Below, piece by piece: positions 42,803 through 52,348 of a DNA stretch of 64,000 nucleotides (positions are counted from its first letter, which is position 1; each line of letters starts with the position of its first letter). Made by a program: the position numbers and the translations under genes. The DNA lies in assembly GCA_964418605.1 (NCBI GenBank), contig CAYQLY010000001.1, forward strand, positions 1 through 64,000, written 5' to 3'. The notes beneath the pieces were generated by a model. That model did no database searches, was not told where the DNA came from, and worked only from the letters and a program-made list of their open reading frames with translations. The stretch is from CAYQLY01 sp964418605. GTDB lineage: Bacteria > Bacteroidota > Bacteroidia > Cytophagales > Cyclobacteriaceae.

Positions 42803-43789
42803 ATGCATACTACTAGAAAAAATTATATTCTTCAAAAAAAAATAACAGCTGTTGTAGCGGTTTTATTTTTACTCAAAGTGGCTGCGTGGTATATGACGCA
42901 CTCTGTATCTATTTTGACAGATGCATTAGAATATACTATTAATGTAGTGAGTAGCATCATGGGGCTTTATAGCCTGTATTTATCTTCTTTACCCAAAGAT
43001 CATAATCATCCGTATGGTCATGGTAAGGTGGAGTTCATTTCAGCCGCGATTGAAGGCACGTTGATGATTGTATCTAGTTTCTTGATCATCTATGAAGCTA
43101 TTTATAATCTTAGGCATCCTCATGTGCTTTTGAAGCTGGATTATGGAATTTATTTGATTGCATTTACATCTATTCTTAACTATGGTATTGGATATTATGC
43201 GATTAAAAGAGGCAGGCAAACTAACTCTCTTGCGTTGATAGCAACTGGCAAACATATGCAGTCAGATACTTATGCTACAGCAGGTATTGTAGTTGGCCTT
43301 GTTTTGATCTTTTTTACAAACTATGTTTGGATTGATAGTGTTATGGCATTCATTTTTGCGCTGATTGTTATTTTCGTTGGATATAAAATTGTTCGTCAAT
43401 CTATTGCAGGAATTATGGATGAAGCTGACCATTATTTATTAGATAAAATAGTAGCATTATTTCAATCCTCGCGACGAGAAAGTTGGATTGACTTGCATAA
43501 TCTTCGTATCATCAAGTATGGTAGTACATTGCATTTGGATTGCCATTTAACTGTTCCTTGGTATTTTAATGTGCATGAAGCTCATCAGGAGATAGATGAG
43601 CTAGTTAGACTAGTAAAAGAAAATTTTGGAGAAAGTATTGAGCTTTTTGTGCATACAGATGGGTGCCTTGATTTTTCTTGTCAAATTTGTTCAAATTCTA
43701 ATTGTAAAGTTCGGCAGTTTGATTTTGTTAAACGGATTGATTGGACTGTTCAAAATATTTCTACAGATAATAAGCATCGGTTAGATTGA
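42803..43789 (+). CDS. Cation diffusion facilitator metal transporter
   Basis: 328 residues. Several hydrophobic segments fill residues 12-200. The transport-site signature DALEYTINVVSS and HNHPYGHGKVEF are the marks of CDF (ZitB/YiiP-like) zinc or iron exporters, with the second-site KHMQSDTYATAGI later. The cytoplasmic C-terminal domain ends in an unusual cysteine-rich stretch (DFSCQICSNSNCKVRQF) that may bind metal as a sensor. Inner membrane. Follows trpS and precedes the LTA-synthase-like gene by 18 bases. Confidence 0.9.
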   Translation: MHTTRKNYILQKKITAVVAVLFLLKVAAWYMTHSVSILTDALEYTINVVSSIMGLYSLYLSSLPKDHNHPYGHGKVEFISAAIEGTLMIVSSFLIIYEAIYNLRHPHVLLKLDYGIYLIAFTSILNYGIGYYAIKRGRQTNSLALIATGKHMQSDTYATAGIVVGLVLIFFTNYVWIDSVMAFIFALIVIFVGYKIVRQSIAGIMDEADHYLLDKIVALFQSSRRESWIDLHNLRIIKYGSTLHLDCHLTVPWYFNVHEAHQEIDELVRLVKENFGESIELFVHTDGCLDFSCQICSNSNCKVRQFDFVKRIDWTVQNISTDNKHRLD

Positions 43790-43807
43790 TTGTAATAATT
43801 AAAAAAT

Positions 43808-45706
43808 ATGAAATCATATAGTAAAGATCTTCAATTGTTTTTTTACCGTTTTGTTTTAGCTTTGGGATTTTATCAATTAGCGCGATTAGTTTTTTTAGTT
43901 TTTAATTCGAGTGTCTTTTTAAAAGTTGGATTTTGGTCTATTCTTTCCTCGTTTTGGTATGGACTTATTTTTGATATTCCTACGTTTGTATACTTCAATG
44001 GTCTTTTTTTATTTTTTTCAGTTCTTCCATTTATATCTAAGCAACATCGTTATTATCAAGGGTTTCTTGCCTTTTTATTTTATATAGGTAACGCAGTTGT
44101 TTTGCTTTTAAATTTGATTGATACTGGTTATTTCCCATTTGCATCTAAACGCAGCGGTGTTGAGCTTTTTGTTAAGCAATCGGAGGGAGGTGATAATATG
44201 ATTATGCGCTATCTTATTGATTTTTGGTATTTATTTTTATTATGGGCTGTGTTGGTTTTTGGCATGATTTGGCTTTACCGTAAGAAAAAAGAGATTCATT
44301 TTTTTATTTACATTAAAAATAAATTTACTTCTTCTTTGTTCCAAGCTGTTGTATTTCTTCTTTTAGCTAGTTTAAGTGTATTAGGTGCTCGAGGTGGGTT
44401 TTATTTGCGTCCACTTCGAAGTGTGGATGCGACGCGTTTTGTGGACCCGGTTTTAGTGCCCTTGGCATTGAATACACCTTTCCAAATTATTTCGACAGTT
44501 GAGAGTCCGGCAGTTCGATCATTCAATTGGATGAATAAAAAAGAGGCTCTTTACTGGATTAATCCTATTAAAAAATATAACACTGTAAAAGAACAAAAAA
44601 AAAATGTAGTCATTCTTATTTTAGAAAGTTTTGGACGTGAGTACGTGGGTTTTTATAATCATGGGAAGGGGTATACGCCATTTTTAGATTCGTTATCTCA
44701 ACATAGCTTAGTCTTTACACGTGCTTATGCGAATGGGAAAACGTCGATGGATGGTATACCTGCAATTTTATCTTCTATTTGTTTTATTGATGAGGTTTCA
44801 TTTATTACATCGCCTTATCAAACGAATACTATTACGAGCATAGGAAAAGAACTTAGAAAAAATGGTTATGCTACGGCATTTTATCATGGTGGTCAAAATG
44901 GTACGATGGGATTTAACAGCTTTATTCGGTTGGCTGGATTTGAACATTATTATGGACTAGATGAATACCCTATGGTTGAAGATTATGATGGATTTTGGGG
45001 AATTCCGGATCAGAAGTATTTACACTATGTAGGCGATCAACTTCAACAAACTAAACAACCTTTTTGTGTTAGTGTATTTACACTTTCCTCACATCACCCT
45101 TATATAGTGCCGGCGCCGTATGAACGTGATTTCCCAAAAGGGACATTGCCTATTCATCAAACTATTGGATACACAGACTTTTCACTTAAGCAATTTTTTA
45201 ACCATATTAAAACAATGGATTGGTATTCAAATACATTGTTTGTTATTACTTCTGATCATTCTGCAGAAAATGCAACTCCTTATTATTCATCGCTCACAGG
45301 TAAGTATCTCATTCCACTGCTTATAGTTGATCCATCTCATGAATTAAAAGGTACTTGTTCTAAGGTTACACAACAGTTAGATATTATGCCATCGCTTTTG
45401 CAGTATTTAGGATATGATAAACCATTTTTTAGTTTTGGGAATAGTGTATTTGATGAGCAGAATAAAGGATGGGCTTTTCAATTTGAAAATGGATCGTATC
45501 AATTTATTCAGTGGCCGTATAGCTTGTTATTTAATGGGGAAAAACAGGTTGGATTATATCAATTAGATCAGGATAGTTTACTGGTTCATAATCTTGTTAA
45601 TCGTAACTCCTCTTTTTCAGTTGATTCATGTGAGCTAAAGTTAAAATCTTTTTTACAGCAATATACAGACGCTTTACATCAGAATAAGATGGAAGTTGGA
45701 AATTAA
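43808..45706 (+). CDS. LTA-synthase-like sulfatase-family membrane protein
   Basis: 632 residues. About five transmembrane segments in the first 200 residues are followed by an extracytoplasmic sulfatase-type domain: VVILILESFGREYVGFYNHG with the first metal ligand, then the GKTSMDG loop that holds the Thr/Ser nucleophile, and ITSDHSAENATP near the end. Relatives transfer phosphoglycerol or phosphoethanolamine to envelope lipids or glycans. The target in a Gram-negative Bacteroidota cell is unknown, but glycolipid modification is likely. Its stop overlaps the convergent NFACT gene's stop by four bases. Confidence 0.88.
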   Translation: MKSYSKDLQLFFYRFVLALGFYQLARLVFLVFNSSVFLKVGFWSILSSFWYGLIFDIPTFVYFNGLFLFFSVLPFISKQHRYYQGFLAFLFYIGNAVVLLLNLIDTGYFPFASKRSGVELFVKQSEGGDNMIMRYLIDFWYLFLLWAVLVFGMIWLYRKKKEIHFFIYIKNKFTSSLFQAVVFLLLASLSVLGARGGFYLRPLRSVDATRFVDPVLVPLALNTPFQIISTVESPAVRSFNWMNKKEALYWINPIKKYNTVKEQKKNVVILILESFGREYVGFYNHGKGYTPFLDSLSQHSLVFTRAYANGKTSMDGIPAILSSICFIDEVSFITSPYQTNTITSIGKELRKNGYATAFYHGGQNGTMGFNSFIRLAGFEHYYGLDEYPMVEDYDGFWGIPDQKYLHYVGDQLQQTKQPFCVSVFTLSSHHPYIVPAPYERDFPKGTLPIHQTIGYTDFSLKQFFNHIKTMDWYSNTLFVITSDHSAENATPYYSSLTGKYLIPLLIVDPSHELKGTCSKVTQQLDIMPSLLQYLGYDKPFFSFGNSVFDEQNKGWAFQFENGSYQFIQWPYSLLFNGEKQVGLYQLDQDSLLVHNLVNRNSSFSVDSCELKLKSFLQQYTDALHQNKMEVGN

Positions 45707-47244
45707 ATCGATGCGGGCTCTACCAAAATTACTTTCTCTTTTTCTACAACTACAGCTCCTGGTGGATAGCCTTTTGGTTTGCGTACATATTTTTTGAGTG
45801 TGTACATGACAGGGCATAGCGTATCGGTTTTTCGTTTTGAATAATAAGCAGCTAGCTGTGCGGCTTTTTCTATGACTTGTGGTGGGATTTTTTTTCCGGA
45901 TTGGTATTTAATTACCACGTGTGATCCGCTCACATCTTTAGCATGAAGCCATAGGTCTTCTTTGAATGTATAGTGTAAAGTGAGTTGGTCATTGCAGGAT
46001 GCGTTTTTGCCTATCCAAATAAGAAAACCTTCGTAATTTACTTCTTTATAGGGCTTTTGTTTCTGTTCTTCTTTTTTTTCTGTTTGAATATGCTCCTTGA
46101 TGAGATAGTGTTTGAGATCTTTGGTAGTTTCTATTTGAGATATGGCTTCGATGTGACGTCGATAATTTGCAATAGTATTTTTTTTTGTTTCTATATTTTT
46201 TTTCAAAAAATCTAATTCTATTTTTCTGTTTTTTGCTTTTTTATAATATGCTTCTGCATTTTTCTGTGCAGATAACTTTTTATTAAGTTTTATAGAGATA
46301 AGTGTATCGGTGTAAAAATTATGTAGTTGCACAGATTCAGCGTGCTCAGGTATAGTGGAAAGATTAGCCATTATAATGTGGCCTATTTCCTCATATGGTG
46401 TTTGTTCAGAGAGAATTCGGAGTTGTTCTTCTGTTTTTTGAATGTAATTTGTGTTTTTCTTAATGTATTTTTCTAATTCATGTAGGATATTTTTTTTCTC
46501 TTGATTTAAAAAAAATAGTTTCGTGTAGAGCTGGAAAAAATAAGTAATAGCTTCAATAGAATCAGTAAAAGTTTTTATAATGGCATCGTTTTTAAAAAGG
46601 CTAAAGCCAATCATATTATTTAGTTGTGTAATGTAGAATAAAGGATGATTTAAATAGGACAATGTGTCATTAAGCAATATCCGTTTTTCGTTGGTTGGTT
46701 TTTTTTGCCACTCATTTTTATATAAGTAATCCCTAATGTGTTTGTCTATTAAAGGATGTGTTGCTATATGTTGCTCAGGATCAGTTTGGTCAAGATGAGA
46801 TATATCTCGGTTAAGATCAGTTAACTTTAAATCGTAGTCACCAAGCATCTTTTTATGAAATAAATCTACTGGCAGAGTATCTTCAAACAAAATACTATTG
46901 GAATGTCGTCCAAATAATTTAAAAGCAAGTGTAAGTGATGAATCAAATTCAATGAGAAAACAACGTTCGTTGGCGCATTGAATTATGTTTTTTATCTTTT
47001 TGCCAATTAATGGTGTAAATAAATCAATGCTATTTTTTTTGGCTCTTAAAAATTCGTTTGGAAAAGATAAGCAAGAGAAAGAAGGTGATAAGATAGCTTG
47101 GATAATAAAATGGTTGTCATTATGTATAAAGTCAAATATAATCTCATCTTTATTTTGAGAAAAGCAAGCCTCTAATGTATGTTCTCTTAATTTTTGTTGA
47201 AGAGAGGTGCTGAGTTGTCTTAAAAAAAAGAAACTATTATGCAC
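45703..47244 (-). CDS. NFACT-family protein (RqcH-like)
   Basis: 513 residues with the NFACT architecture: a divergent NFACT-N half, a long helical coiled middle (LEKYIKKNTNYIQKTEEQL, AEAYYKKAKNRKIELDFLKK) and the C-terminal NFACT-R RNA-binding domain (GFLIWIGKNASCNDQLT, LWLHAKDVSGSHVVI, KPKGYPPGAVVV). RqcH and relatives bind stalled 50S subunits and add alanine tails to incomplete chains. The NFACT-N part is weaker than in RqcH from Firmicutes, so the tailing activity is not assured. Cytosolic. Tight to the MBL hydrolase gene upstream (two bases). Confidence 0.85.
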   Translation of the reverse strand: MHNSFFFLRQLSTSLQQKLREHTLEACFSQNKDEIIFDFIHNDNHFIIQAILSPSFSCLSFPNEFLRAKKNSIDLFTPLIGKKIKNIIQCANERCFLIEFDSSLTLAFKLFGRHSNSILFEDTLPVDLFHKKMLGDYDLKLTDLNRDISHLDQTDPEQHIATHPLIDKHIRDYLYKNEWQKKPTNEKRILLNDTLSYLNHPLFYITQLNNMIGFSLFKNDAIIKTFTDSIEAITYFFQLYTKLFFLNQEKKNILHELEKYIKKNTNYIQKTEEQLRILSEQTPYEEIGHIIMANLSTIPEHAESVQLHNFYTDTLISIKLNKKLSAQKNAEAYYKKAKNRKIELDFLKKNIETKKNTIANYRRHIEAISQIETTKDLKHYLIKEHIQTEKKEEQKQKPYKEVNYEGFLIWIGKNASCNDQLTLHYTFKEDLWLHAKDVSGSHVVIKYQSGKKIPPQVIEKAAQLAAYYSKRKTDTLCPVMYTLKKYVRKPKGYPPGAVVVEKEKVILVEPASI

Positions 47245-47246
47245 GG

Positions 47247-48008
47247 TTATAAATAGAGTTTTAATCCGTCGTAAGCTAATTGTATGCCGGCTGGAAGCTC
47301 AGTATTGATCTCTTGATGAGTGCCTAGTTTGTGCCCCATATGAATGAAATAGGTTTGTGGCGCATTGATTTTTTTTGCTACAGCTATAGCTTCATCTAAT
47401 GAAAAATGGGAGAGATGGTATTCTTTTTGAAGTGCATTGAGTACAACAATTTCACTTCCTTTTATTTTTTCAATTTCTTTATCATCAATGAAGTTGGCAT
47501 CTGTGATGTATGTAAAATTACTAATGCGAAATCCAAGTACAGGTAGCTTATAGTGTAAAACCTGAATAGGTGTAACTTTTGTTTTTTTAATATAAAAAGA
47601 TTTAGAAGTAATGGGATTTATTTTTATTTGAGGTATGCCTGGATAAGGTGTTTCTTGAAATATATATGAAAATTCTTTTTTCAGTTGATCAATCACATAG
47701 TCAGTGGCATAAATGGGAATATCTTCATTTTGCAAATAATTAAATGGACGGATGTCATCCAAGCCTGCTACATGGTCTTTGTGTTGATGAGTAAATAAGA
47801 TAGCATCTAATCTGTTTATCTTTTCTCGAATCATTTGCTGTCTGAAGTCCGGACCAGAATCAATGACTAGACTTAGTCCCTCTACTTCAATATGTATAGA
47901 GCTGCGCAGACGTTTATTTCTATAATCAAGTGAAGAACATACATTGCACGTGCATCCAATAACAGGAATGCCTTGAGAAGTGCCCGTTCCTAAAAAAGTG
48001 ATAATCAA
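47247..48008 (-). CDS. MBL-fold hydrolase, PhnP-like
   Basis: 253 residues starting MIITFLGTGTSQGIPVIGC, the standard N-terminus of PhnP/RNase Z-like metallo-beta-lactamase proteins. Cys-rich CTCNVC follows, then the metal motif FTHQHKDHVAGLDD. Late ligands are in YITDANF and FIHMGH. Relatives are cyclic phosphodiesterases or lipoyl/octanoyl-type hydrolases. Part of a minus-strand group with the 88-residue protein and the two-component genes upstream. Confidence 0.88.
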   Translation of the reverse strand: MIITFLGTGTSQGIPVIGCTCNVCSSLDYRNKRLRSSIHIEVEGLSLVIDSGPDFRQQMIREKINRLDAILFTHQHKDHVAGLDDIRPFNYLQNEDIPIYATDYVIDQLKKEFSYIFQETPYPGIPQIKINPITSKSFYIKKTKVTPIQVLHYKLPVLGFRISNFTYITDANFIDDKEIEKIKGSEIVVLNALQKEYHLSHFSLDEAIAVAKKINAPQTYFIHMGHKLGTHQEINTELPAGIQLAYDGLKLYL

Positions 48009-48019
48009 ACTAATATGAT

Positions 48020-48286
48020 TTATGAATAGCTTTTAATATCAGAATAGAGCTCTTGGCTTTTTGTACTAAACTTTGTGTCGTCTAATGCTGTTGCTTTCAC
48101 TATTTCAACGAGTGAGTTAATACGGCCTTCCAATGGAAAGTATTTATTGATAATAGCAATTTTTGTATCTTTCAATACACAATAGCCTGATTTAAAATTG
48201 CCTTTTTCGTAGCGCAAGATATAATCTGATTCAGCAAATAGCTCCTCCAATAAGTTGAGAAAGTGTTTAGTGTATTTTATTTCCAT
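48020..48286 (-). CDS. Conserved small protein of unknown function
   Basis: 88 residues, no signal peptide or Cys pair apart from one in GYCVLKD. The pattern of an amphipathic first helix (FLNLLEELFAESDYILRYE), then two strands (SGYCVLKDTKIAIINKYFP) and another helix, is compact and protein-like. It lies between a response regulator (three bases away) and the PhnP-like gene. I cannot assign a function. Confidence 0.75.
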   Translation of the reverse strand: MEIKYTKHFLNLLEELFAESDYILRYEKGNFKSGYCVLKDTKIAIINKYFPLEGRINSLVEIVKATALDDTKFSTKSQELYSDIKSYS

Positions 48287-48289
48287 GTT

Positions 48290-48661
48290 TTAAGACGTAT
48301 ATTTCTTAATAGCATCTACCAATAAATCAAAATTGATTGGCTTTGATATAAAATCAGTAAAGCCTAATTTTTTAAATTCATCCAGTCTTAAATTATTTGG
48401 ATTCCCTGTGATAGCAATAACGGGGATCATAGCCTTTTTTGTATTTTTCATGGCTCGTATTTTTTCAAGACATTTAATGCCATCCATAACAGGCATACCT
48501 ATATCCATGAGTATTACATCAAAATCTTCTTTTTCAAATTTTTGGAGTATTTCTTCTCCATTTTTTGCAGAAAATATTTGATAGTTCTGAAATTCCAATA
48601 CGCGTTTAGTAAGTATTTGAATGGATGAACTATCTTCGCCAATTAATATTCTTTTACTCAT
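48290..48661 (-). CDS. CheY-like single-domain response regulator
   Basis: 123 residues from the Met in MSKRILIGEDSSSIQ. An upstream start would overlap the kinase by more than 50 bases. Receiver-domain features: the acidic pair in GEDS, the phospho-acceptor Asp in VILMDIGMPVMDG, Thr in AITGNP and Lys in DFISKPI. No output domain, so it signals by protein contact. It overlaps the hybrid kinase gene by eight bases and should receive phosphate from that kinase's Hpt domain. Confidence 0.92.
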   Translation of the reverse strand: MSKRILIGEDSSSIQILTKRVLEFQNYQIFSAKNGEEILQKFEKEDFDVILMDIGMPVMDGIKCLEKIRAMKNTKKAMIPVIAITGNPNNLRLDEFKKLGFTDFISKPINFDLLVDAIKKYTS

Positions 48662-50615
48662 AGATTGAGAGTTGGTCAATGATTCTTTCATACACAGTAG
48701 AAAATTCCTCAAAGTTATGAGTTAATATCTTAAAAAAAACATCTACCTCTGTGTTTTTTTCTATTTTGAGCATATTTTCTATTTTTTTTGCATTTTTTGC
48801 CATTTTTTCTATTCCAAGTGTACCTGCAGTCCCTTTGAGGGTGTGCATGGTGCTTTTTAAGAATACATAATCTTTATTTCGAATAGCGATTTCACAGTGT
48901 TCGAGTTTTGATTTTGTTTCTTTATAAAAGTCATCGAATACTTTTCGCAGAGTATGTTTGTCGATATATTTAATAAGCTCTTGTAGTATGTGGGGATTAA
49001 TAATATCTGTATAATCTGTTTTGCCTTTATCTTTATCTTGATCGTGAAATTCTATAACGTTATTTTTTTCTTGTGTATACCATCTTTTAATTTTAGTAAT
49101 TAATGTGTGGATGCGTACAGGTTTAGCAATATAATCGTCCATGCCTGCATCTAAAAATTTTTCTCTATCTTCTTGCATAGCATAAGCTGTCATAGCAATG
49201 ATAGGGGTTTTGCTATTTAAGGTTGATTTTCGAATTTCTATACTTGTTTGTATCCCATCTAATTCTGGCATTTGAATATCCATTAATATAATATCATATG
49301 TTTGTTTAGATGTTTTTGCAATGGCTTCTTTGCCGCTTACAGCTAAATCTGTTATACAGCCTATTTTTTTTAATATCTCAGAAGCAACCTGTTGATTAAT
49401 GATATTGTCATCTACTAATAAAATAAGTGGATGGGATTTGTCAAATGTATCATCTGATTGCCTTTCGACTAGTGAATGATCTATTTCTTTGTCACCTTGA
49501 GTTGTTTGGAATGTAAACCAAAAAGTACTTCCCATACCTGGGGTTGAGAATACACCAATATCACCATTCATTAACTTACATAGTTCTTTTGAGATAGCTA
49601 AGCCTAACCCTGTTCCGCCTTGTGATTTAGTTGTTGAAATATCTACTTGACTGAATTGATTGAAAAGAAGCTGCTGATTTTCTTTGGTGATTCCTATGCC
49701 TGAATCCTTTATGGTAATTTTTAATATGTCCGGATGGGTATTAACGTTATCTATACTGATATAAATAGCACCTTTGTCTGTAAACTTGATGGCGTTAGAG
49801 GTGAGGTTGGAGAGTATTTGTAATAACCTTGTTTCATCTGCTATAATATAATCAGATACATTTTTACCAAAATGAAGGTAAAGGTTAATATTTTTTGCAT
49901 AAGCTTGTTGAAGAAATAATGTATGTAGTTTTTGGAGCAGTGATCTAATAGGAATATTATTTTTTCTTAAAGTCATTTTCCCTGCTTCAATTTTTGATAA
50001 ATCTAATATATCATTGAGAATAGTTAAAAGTGTCTCGGACGATTTTTTTATAGTTTGAACATAGTTGTTTTGCTCAGGCGTTAAATTTGTTCGTTCTAGT
50101 ACATCAAGCATCCCGATAATACCATTCATTGGTGTACGAATTTCATGACTCATGTTAGCTAGAAATAGCTCTTTGAATGCTAATGATTTTTCAGCTGTTT
50201 CTTTTGCTTTTAGAAGTTCTTTATTTGCTTTTTTGATTTCTGTAATATCTCGTGCTACACCTTCAATAGCTTCTGGTTCGCCACTTTTAGTATATAGAAT
50301 GCGAATGTTGCAAATGAAATCTACAATTTTACCAGTCTTATCAATAATTGATGCTTCGAAATTTCGTATGATTCCTTTTTCAAGTAATTCATTAACAACC
50401 TCTTTGGTATCTTTTGTGTAGAGATAATAATCTGCAATATTTTTATCATATACATCTTTTAGTGTATAACCCATTAACCCAGTTACCGATCGGCTAATGG
50501 ATTTTATCTTTCCATCCAGGTCGCATTTAAAATAAATATCCTCAAAGTATTCATAAATGGTTATGAATTGCTCTTCATCCCGTTTCTTGAAATAGTTAAT
50601 AAAAGATTTACTCAA
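48654..50615 (-). CDS. Hybrid histidine kinase (PAS-HisKA-HATPase-REC-Hpt)
   Basis: 653 residues, apparently cytosolic, with no membrane segment. A PAS domain (about 15-130, with GYTLKDVYDKN) is followed by HisKA with FLANMSHEIRTPMNGIIGM, the HATPase with NLTSNAIKFT, GIGITKENQQLLF, and GGTGLGLAISK, a receiver domain with ILLVDDN and ILMDIQMPELDG, and a C-terminal Hpt with MHTLKGTAGTLGI. It can thus run a full His-Asp-His relay and pass phosphate to the CheY-like protein encoded next. Signal sensed by the PAS domain is unknown. Confidence 0.95.
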   Translation of the reverse strand: MSKSFINYFKKRDEEQFITIYEYFEDIYFKCDLDGKIKSISRSVTGLMGYTLKDVYDKNIADYYLYTKDTKEVVNELLEKGIIRNFEASIIDKTGKIVDFICNIRILYTKSGEPEAIEGVARDITEIKKANKELLKAKETAEKSLAFKELFLANMSHEIRTPMNGIIGMLDVLERTNLTPEQNNYVQTIKKSSETLLTILNDILDLSKIEAGKMTLRKNNIPIRSLLQKLHTLFLQQAYAKNINLYLHFGKNVSDYIIADETRLLQILSNLTSNAIKFTDKGAIYISIDNVNTHPDILKITIKDSGIGITKENQQLLFNQFSQVDISTTKSQGGTGLGLAISKELCKLMNGDIGVFSTPGMGSTFWFTFQTTQGDKEIDHSLVERQSDDTFDKSHPLILLVDDNIINQQVASEILKKIGCITDLAVSGKEAIAKTSKQTYDIILMDIQMPELDGIQTSIEIRKSTLNSKTPIIAMTAYAMQEDREKFLDAGMDDYIAKPVRIHTLITKIKRWYTQEKNNVIEFHDQDKDKGKTDYTDIINPHILQELIKYIDKHTLRKVFDDFYKETKSKLEHCEIAIRNKDYVFLKSTMHTLKGTAGTLGIEKMAKNAKKIENMLKIEKNTEVDVFFKILTHNFEEFSTVYERIIDQLSIYE

Positions 50616-50643
50616 GATATAGTTGTATTTAAGTGCCTTTAAT

Positions 50644-50651
50644 CAAATTTA
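50644..50651 (-). promoter_or_regulatory. Bacteroidota-type -7 promoter box for the hybrid kinase operon
   Basis: On the minus strand TAAATTTG matches TAnnTTTG, 28 bases before the kinase ATG at 50615. Confidence 0.4.
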
Positions 50652-50694
50652 CAAATTATTTTTTGAGTTATTTGTCATACTAAGATAATTAACT

Positions 50695-51615
50695 ATGACT
50701 AATCACGATGATCGACTATTGGTAATCATTATGGGGCCAACAGCTGTTGGTAAGACAGCCTTGGCCATTGATTTAGCTGCGTATTTTGAGACAGATATTA
50801 TATCAGCTGACTCTAGGCAGTTTTATGTTGAAATGAACATAGGTACTGCCAAACCAACTTCTTCTCAGCTTCAACAAGTTAAACATCATTTTATTAACTC
50901 ACTGCATGTGTCACAGGATTATAGTGTAGGAAAATATGAAGAAGAGGCCATCCTTCTTATTGATAAACTATTTCAACAAAAAAAAATACTTATTGTAGTA
51001 GGCGGGTCTGGTTTATATATTAATGCCCTATGTGATGGAATAGATACTATGCCTTCGGTGTCAGCTAAAACTAAGGCTTATGTGAGTCAGCTTTATCAAG
51101 ATAAAGGTATGGTTGAGCTGTTATCACTTTTAAAAAAATATGATCCTTTATACTATGATCAAGTTGATCATAACAATACACAACGCGTGACGCGTGCCGT
51201 TGAGGTCTGTTTAGAAACACAAAGGTCTTTTTCGTCATTCAGAAAAGGTGTTAAAACGCAGCGTTCGTTTCAACTATTGAAAATAGGTTTACAAACATCA
51301 CGAGAACAACTCTATCAGTCTATCAATCAACGGGTCGATGATATGGTTCAACAAGGATTAGTTGATGAGGTTAAATCGCTGCTTCCATATAAAGATGCAA
51401 ATGCGTTACAAACAGTTGGCTATACAGAATTTTTTTCTTTTTTAGATGGAGCATATTCATTGGAAGAAGCTATTGCATTGATCAAAAAAAATACTCGACG
51501 TTATGCTAAAAGACAATTAACCTGGTTTCGGAAAGATCCTGCTATTCATTGGTTTGATGTAACTCAGGTATCCAATGAATCTATTCGGTCTCATATTATT
51601 TCTTTCTTAAAATAA
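50695..51615 (+). CDS. miaA: tRNA dimethylallyltransferase
   Basis: 306 residues, full-length MiaA. The P-loop GPTAVGKTALAIDLA is near residue 15, then ISADSRQFYVEMNIGTAKP, VVGGSGLYINALCDG, and the C-terminal LQTVGYTEFF and NTRRYAKRQLTWFRKD. It adds a dimethylallyl group from DMAPP to A37 of tRNAs reading U-starting codons. DMAPP would come from the MEP pathway that includes IspG in this window. Single gene, divergent from the kinase operon. Confidence 0.97.
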   Translation: MTNHDDRLLVIIMGPTAVGKTALAIDLAAYFETDIISADSRQFYVEMNIGTAKPTSSQLQQVKHHFINSLHVSQDYSVGKYEEEAILLIDKLFQQKKILIVVGGSGLYINALCDGIDTMPSVSAKTKAYVSQLYQDKGMVELLSLLKKYDPLYYDQVDHNNTQRVTRAVEVCLETQRSFSSFRKGVKTQRSFQLLKIGLQTSREQLYQSINQRVDDMVQQGLVDEVKSLLPYKDANALQTVGYTEFFSFLDGAYSLEEAIALIKKNTRRYAKRQLTWFRKDPAIHWFDVTQVSNESIRSHIISFLK

Positions 51616-51631
51616 ATATCGCTTTCATTTA

Positions 51632-52198
51632 TTATTCTACTTTTACAGTAAATTCCAGCTCAATATCCGTTTCGCCCGGTGCGACTGTGCCGTCTTTTAT
51701 TCCCGGTTGGTGTTTAAGTATAACATGAACAATGCCTTTCCCTATTTGCTGGGTTTGCCACTGAGTGACTAGTCCAACAGGTAGATTATTTTCATCTGTA
51801 TCGCCATAGGTAATAGTGATGTTTACATCATGGTTGTGAAAAGCGAATAAGTGATCATTTGCTTTTTCTTTTATTCCCTTTGTTATATCTTCAACTGGGT
51901 TTTTGGTTTCATTTTGTAAACTAACGTGGCATTGGTAGGATGTATAGGGTGATAGTTTGATATCATCAAATTGAATGGGTGGATTTCCACCAGGCCCATC
52001 ACTATCCTTAAATAAAGCGGTATAGGTTACTATATTCGTTTTTAAGTCTGTGAAGGTAAGTTTTAAAGTTGTGATTACCTCTTGCTCGGTTTCATTCGGT
52101 GGTGAAGATACAGTATTATTATCCTTTTTACAGCCTCCGATTAGAATGGCTAAGCCAATACTATATAATGTGGTTTTTTTATGTAATGAAATCATCAT
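51632..52198 (-). CDS. Putative lipoprotein of unknown function
   Basis: 188 residues. The N-terminus (LYSIGLAILIGGCKKDNN) is a lipoprotein signal with Cys at about residue 23, so it is probably anchored in the outer or inner membrane facing the periplasm. The rest is a beta-rich domain (LKLTFTDLKTNIVTYTALF, DSDGPGGNPP). A conserved Bacteroidota lipoprotein type by pattern, without a known function. It is convergent with miaA, 16 bases away. Confidence 0.75.
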   Translation of the reverse strand: MMISLHKKTTLYSIGLAILIGGCKKDNNTVSSPPNETEQEVITTLKLTFTDLKTNIVTYTALFKDSDGPGGNPPIQFDDIKLSPYTSYQCHVSLQNETKNPVEDITKGIKEKANDHLFAFHNHDVNITITYGDTDENNLPVGLVTQWQTQQIGKGIVHVILKHQPGIKDGTVAPGETDIELEFTVKVE

Positions 52199-52313
52199 AG
52201 TTGGCTCTTATAAATGCAACAATGTTGCAATTATAGATAAAAGTGTATATATTTTGGTAATGTTTTTATATTAAATAAAAGACGAATTATATTCAAAATC
52301 CTTTGTAAAATCG

Positions 52314-52321
52314 TATTTTTG
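52314..52321 (+). promoter_or_regulatory. Bacteroidota-type -7 promoter box for the DPP III gene
   Basis: TATTTTTG matches TAnnTTTG, 27 bases before the ATG at 52349. It argues against the earlier TTG start at 52319, which would lie within it. Confidence 0.5.
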
Positions 52322-52348
52322 CAGACTTTAAATTCAATTTTTTATACT

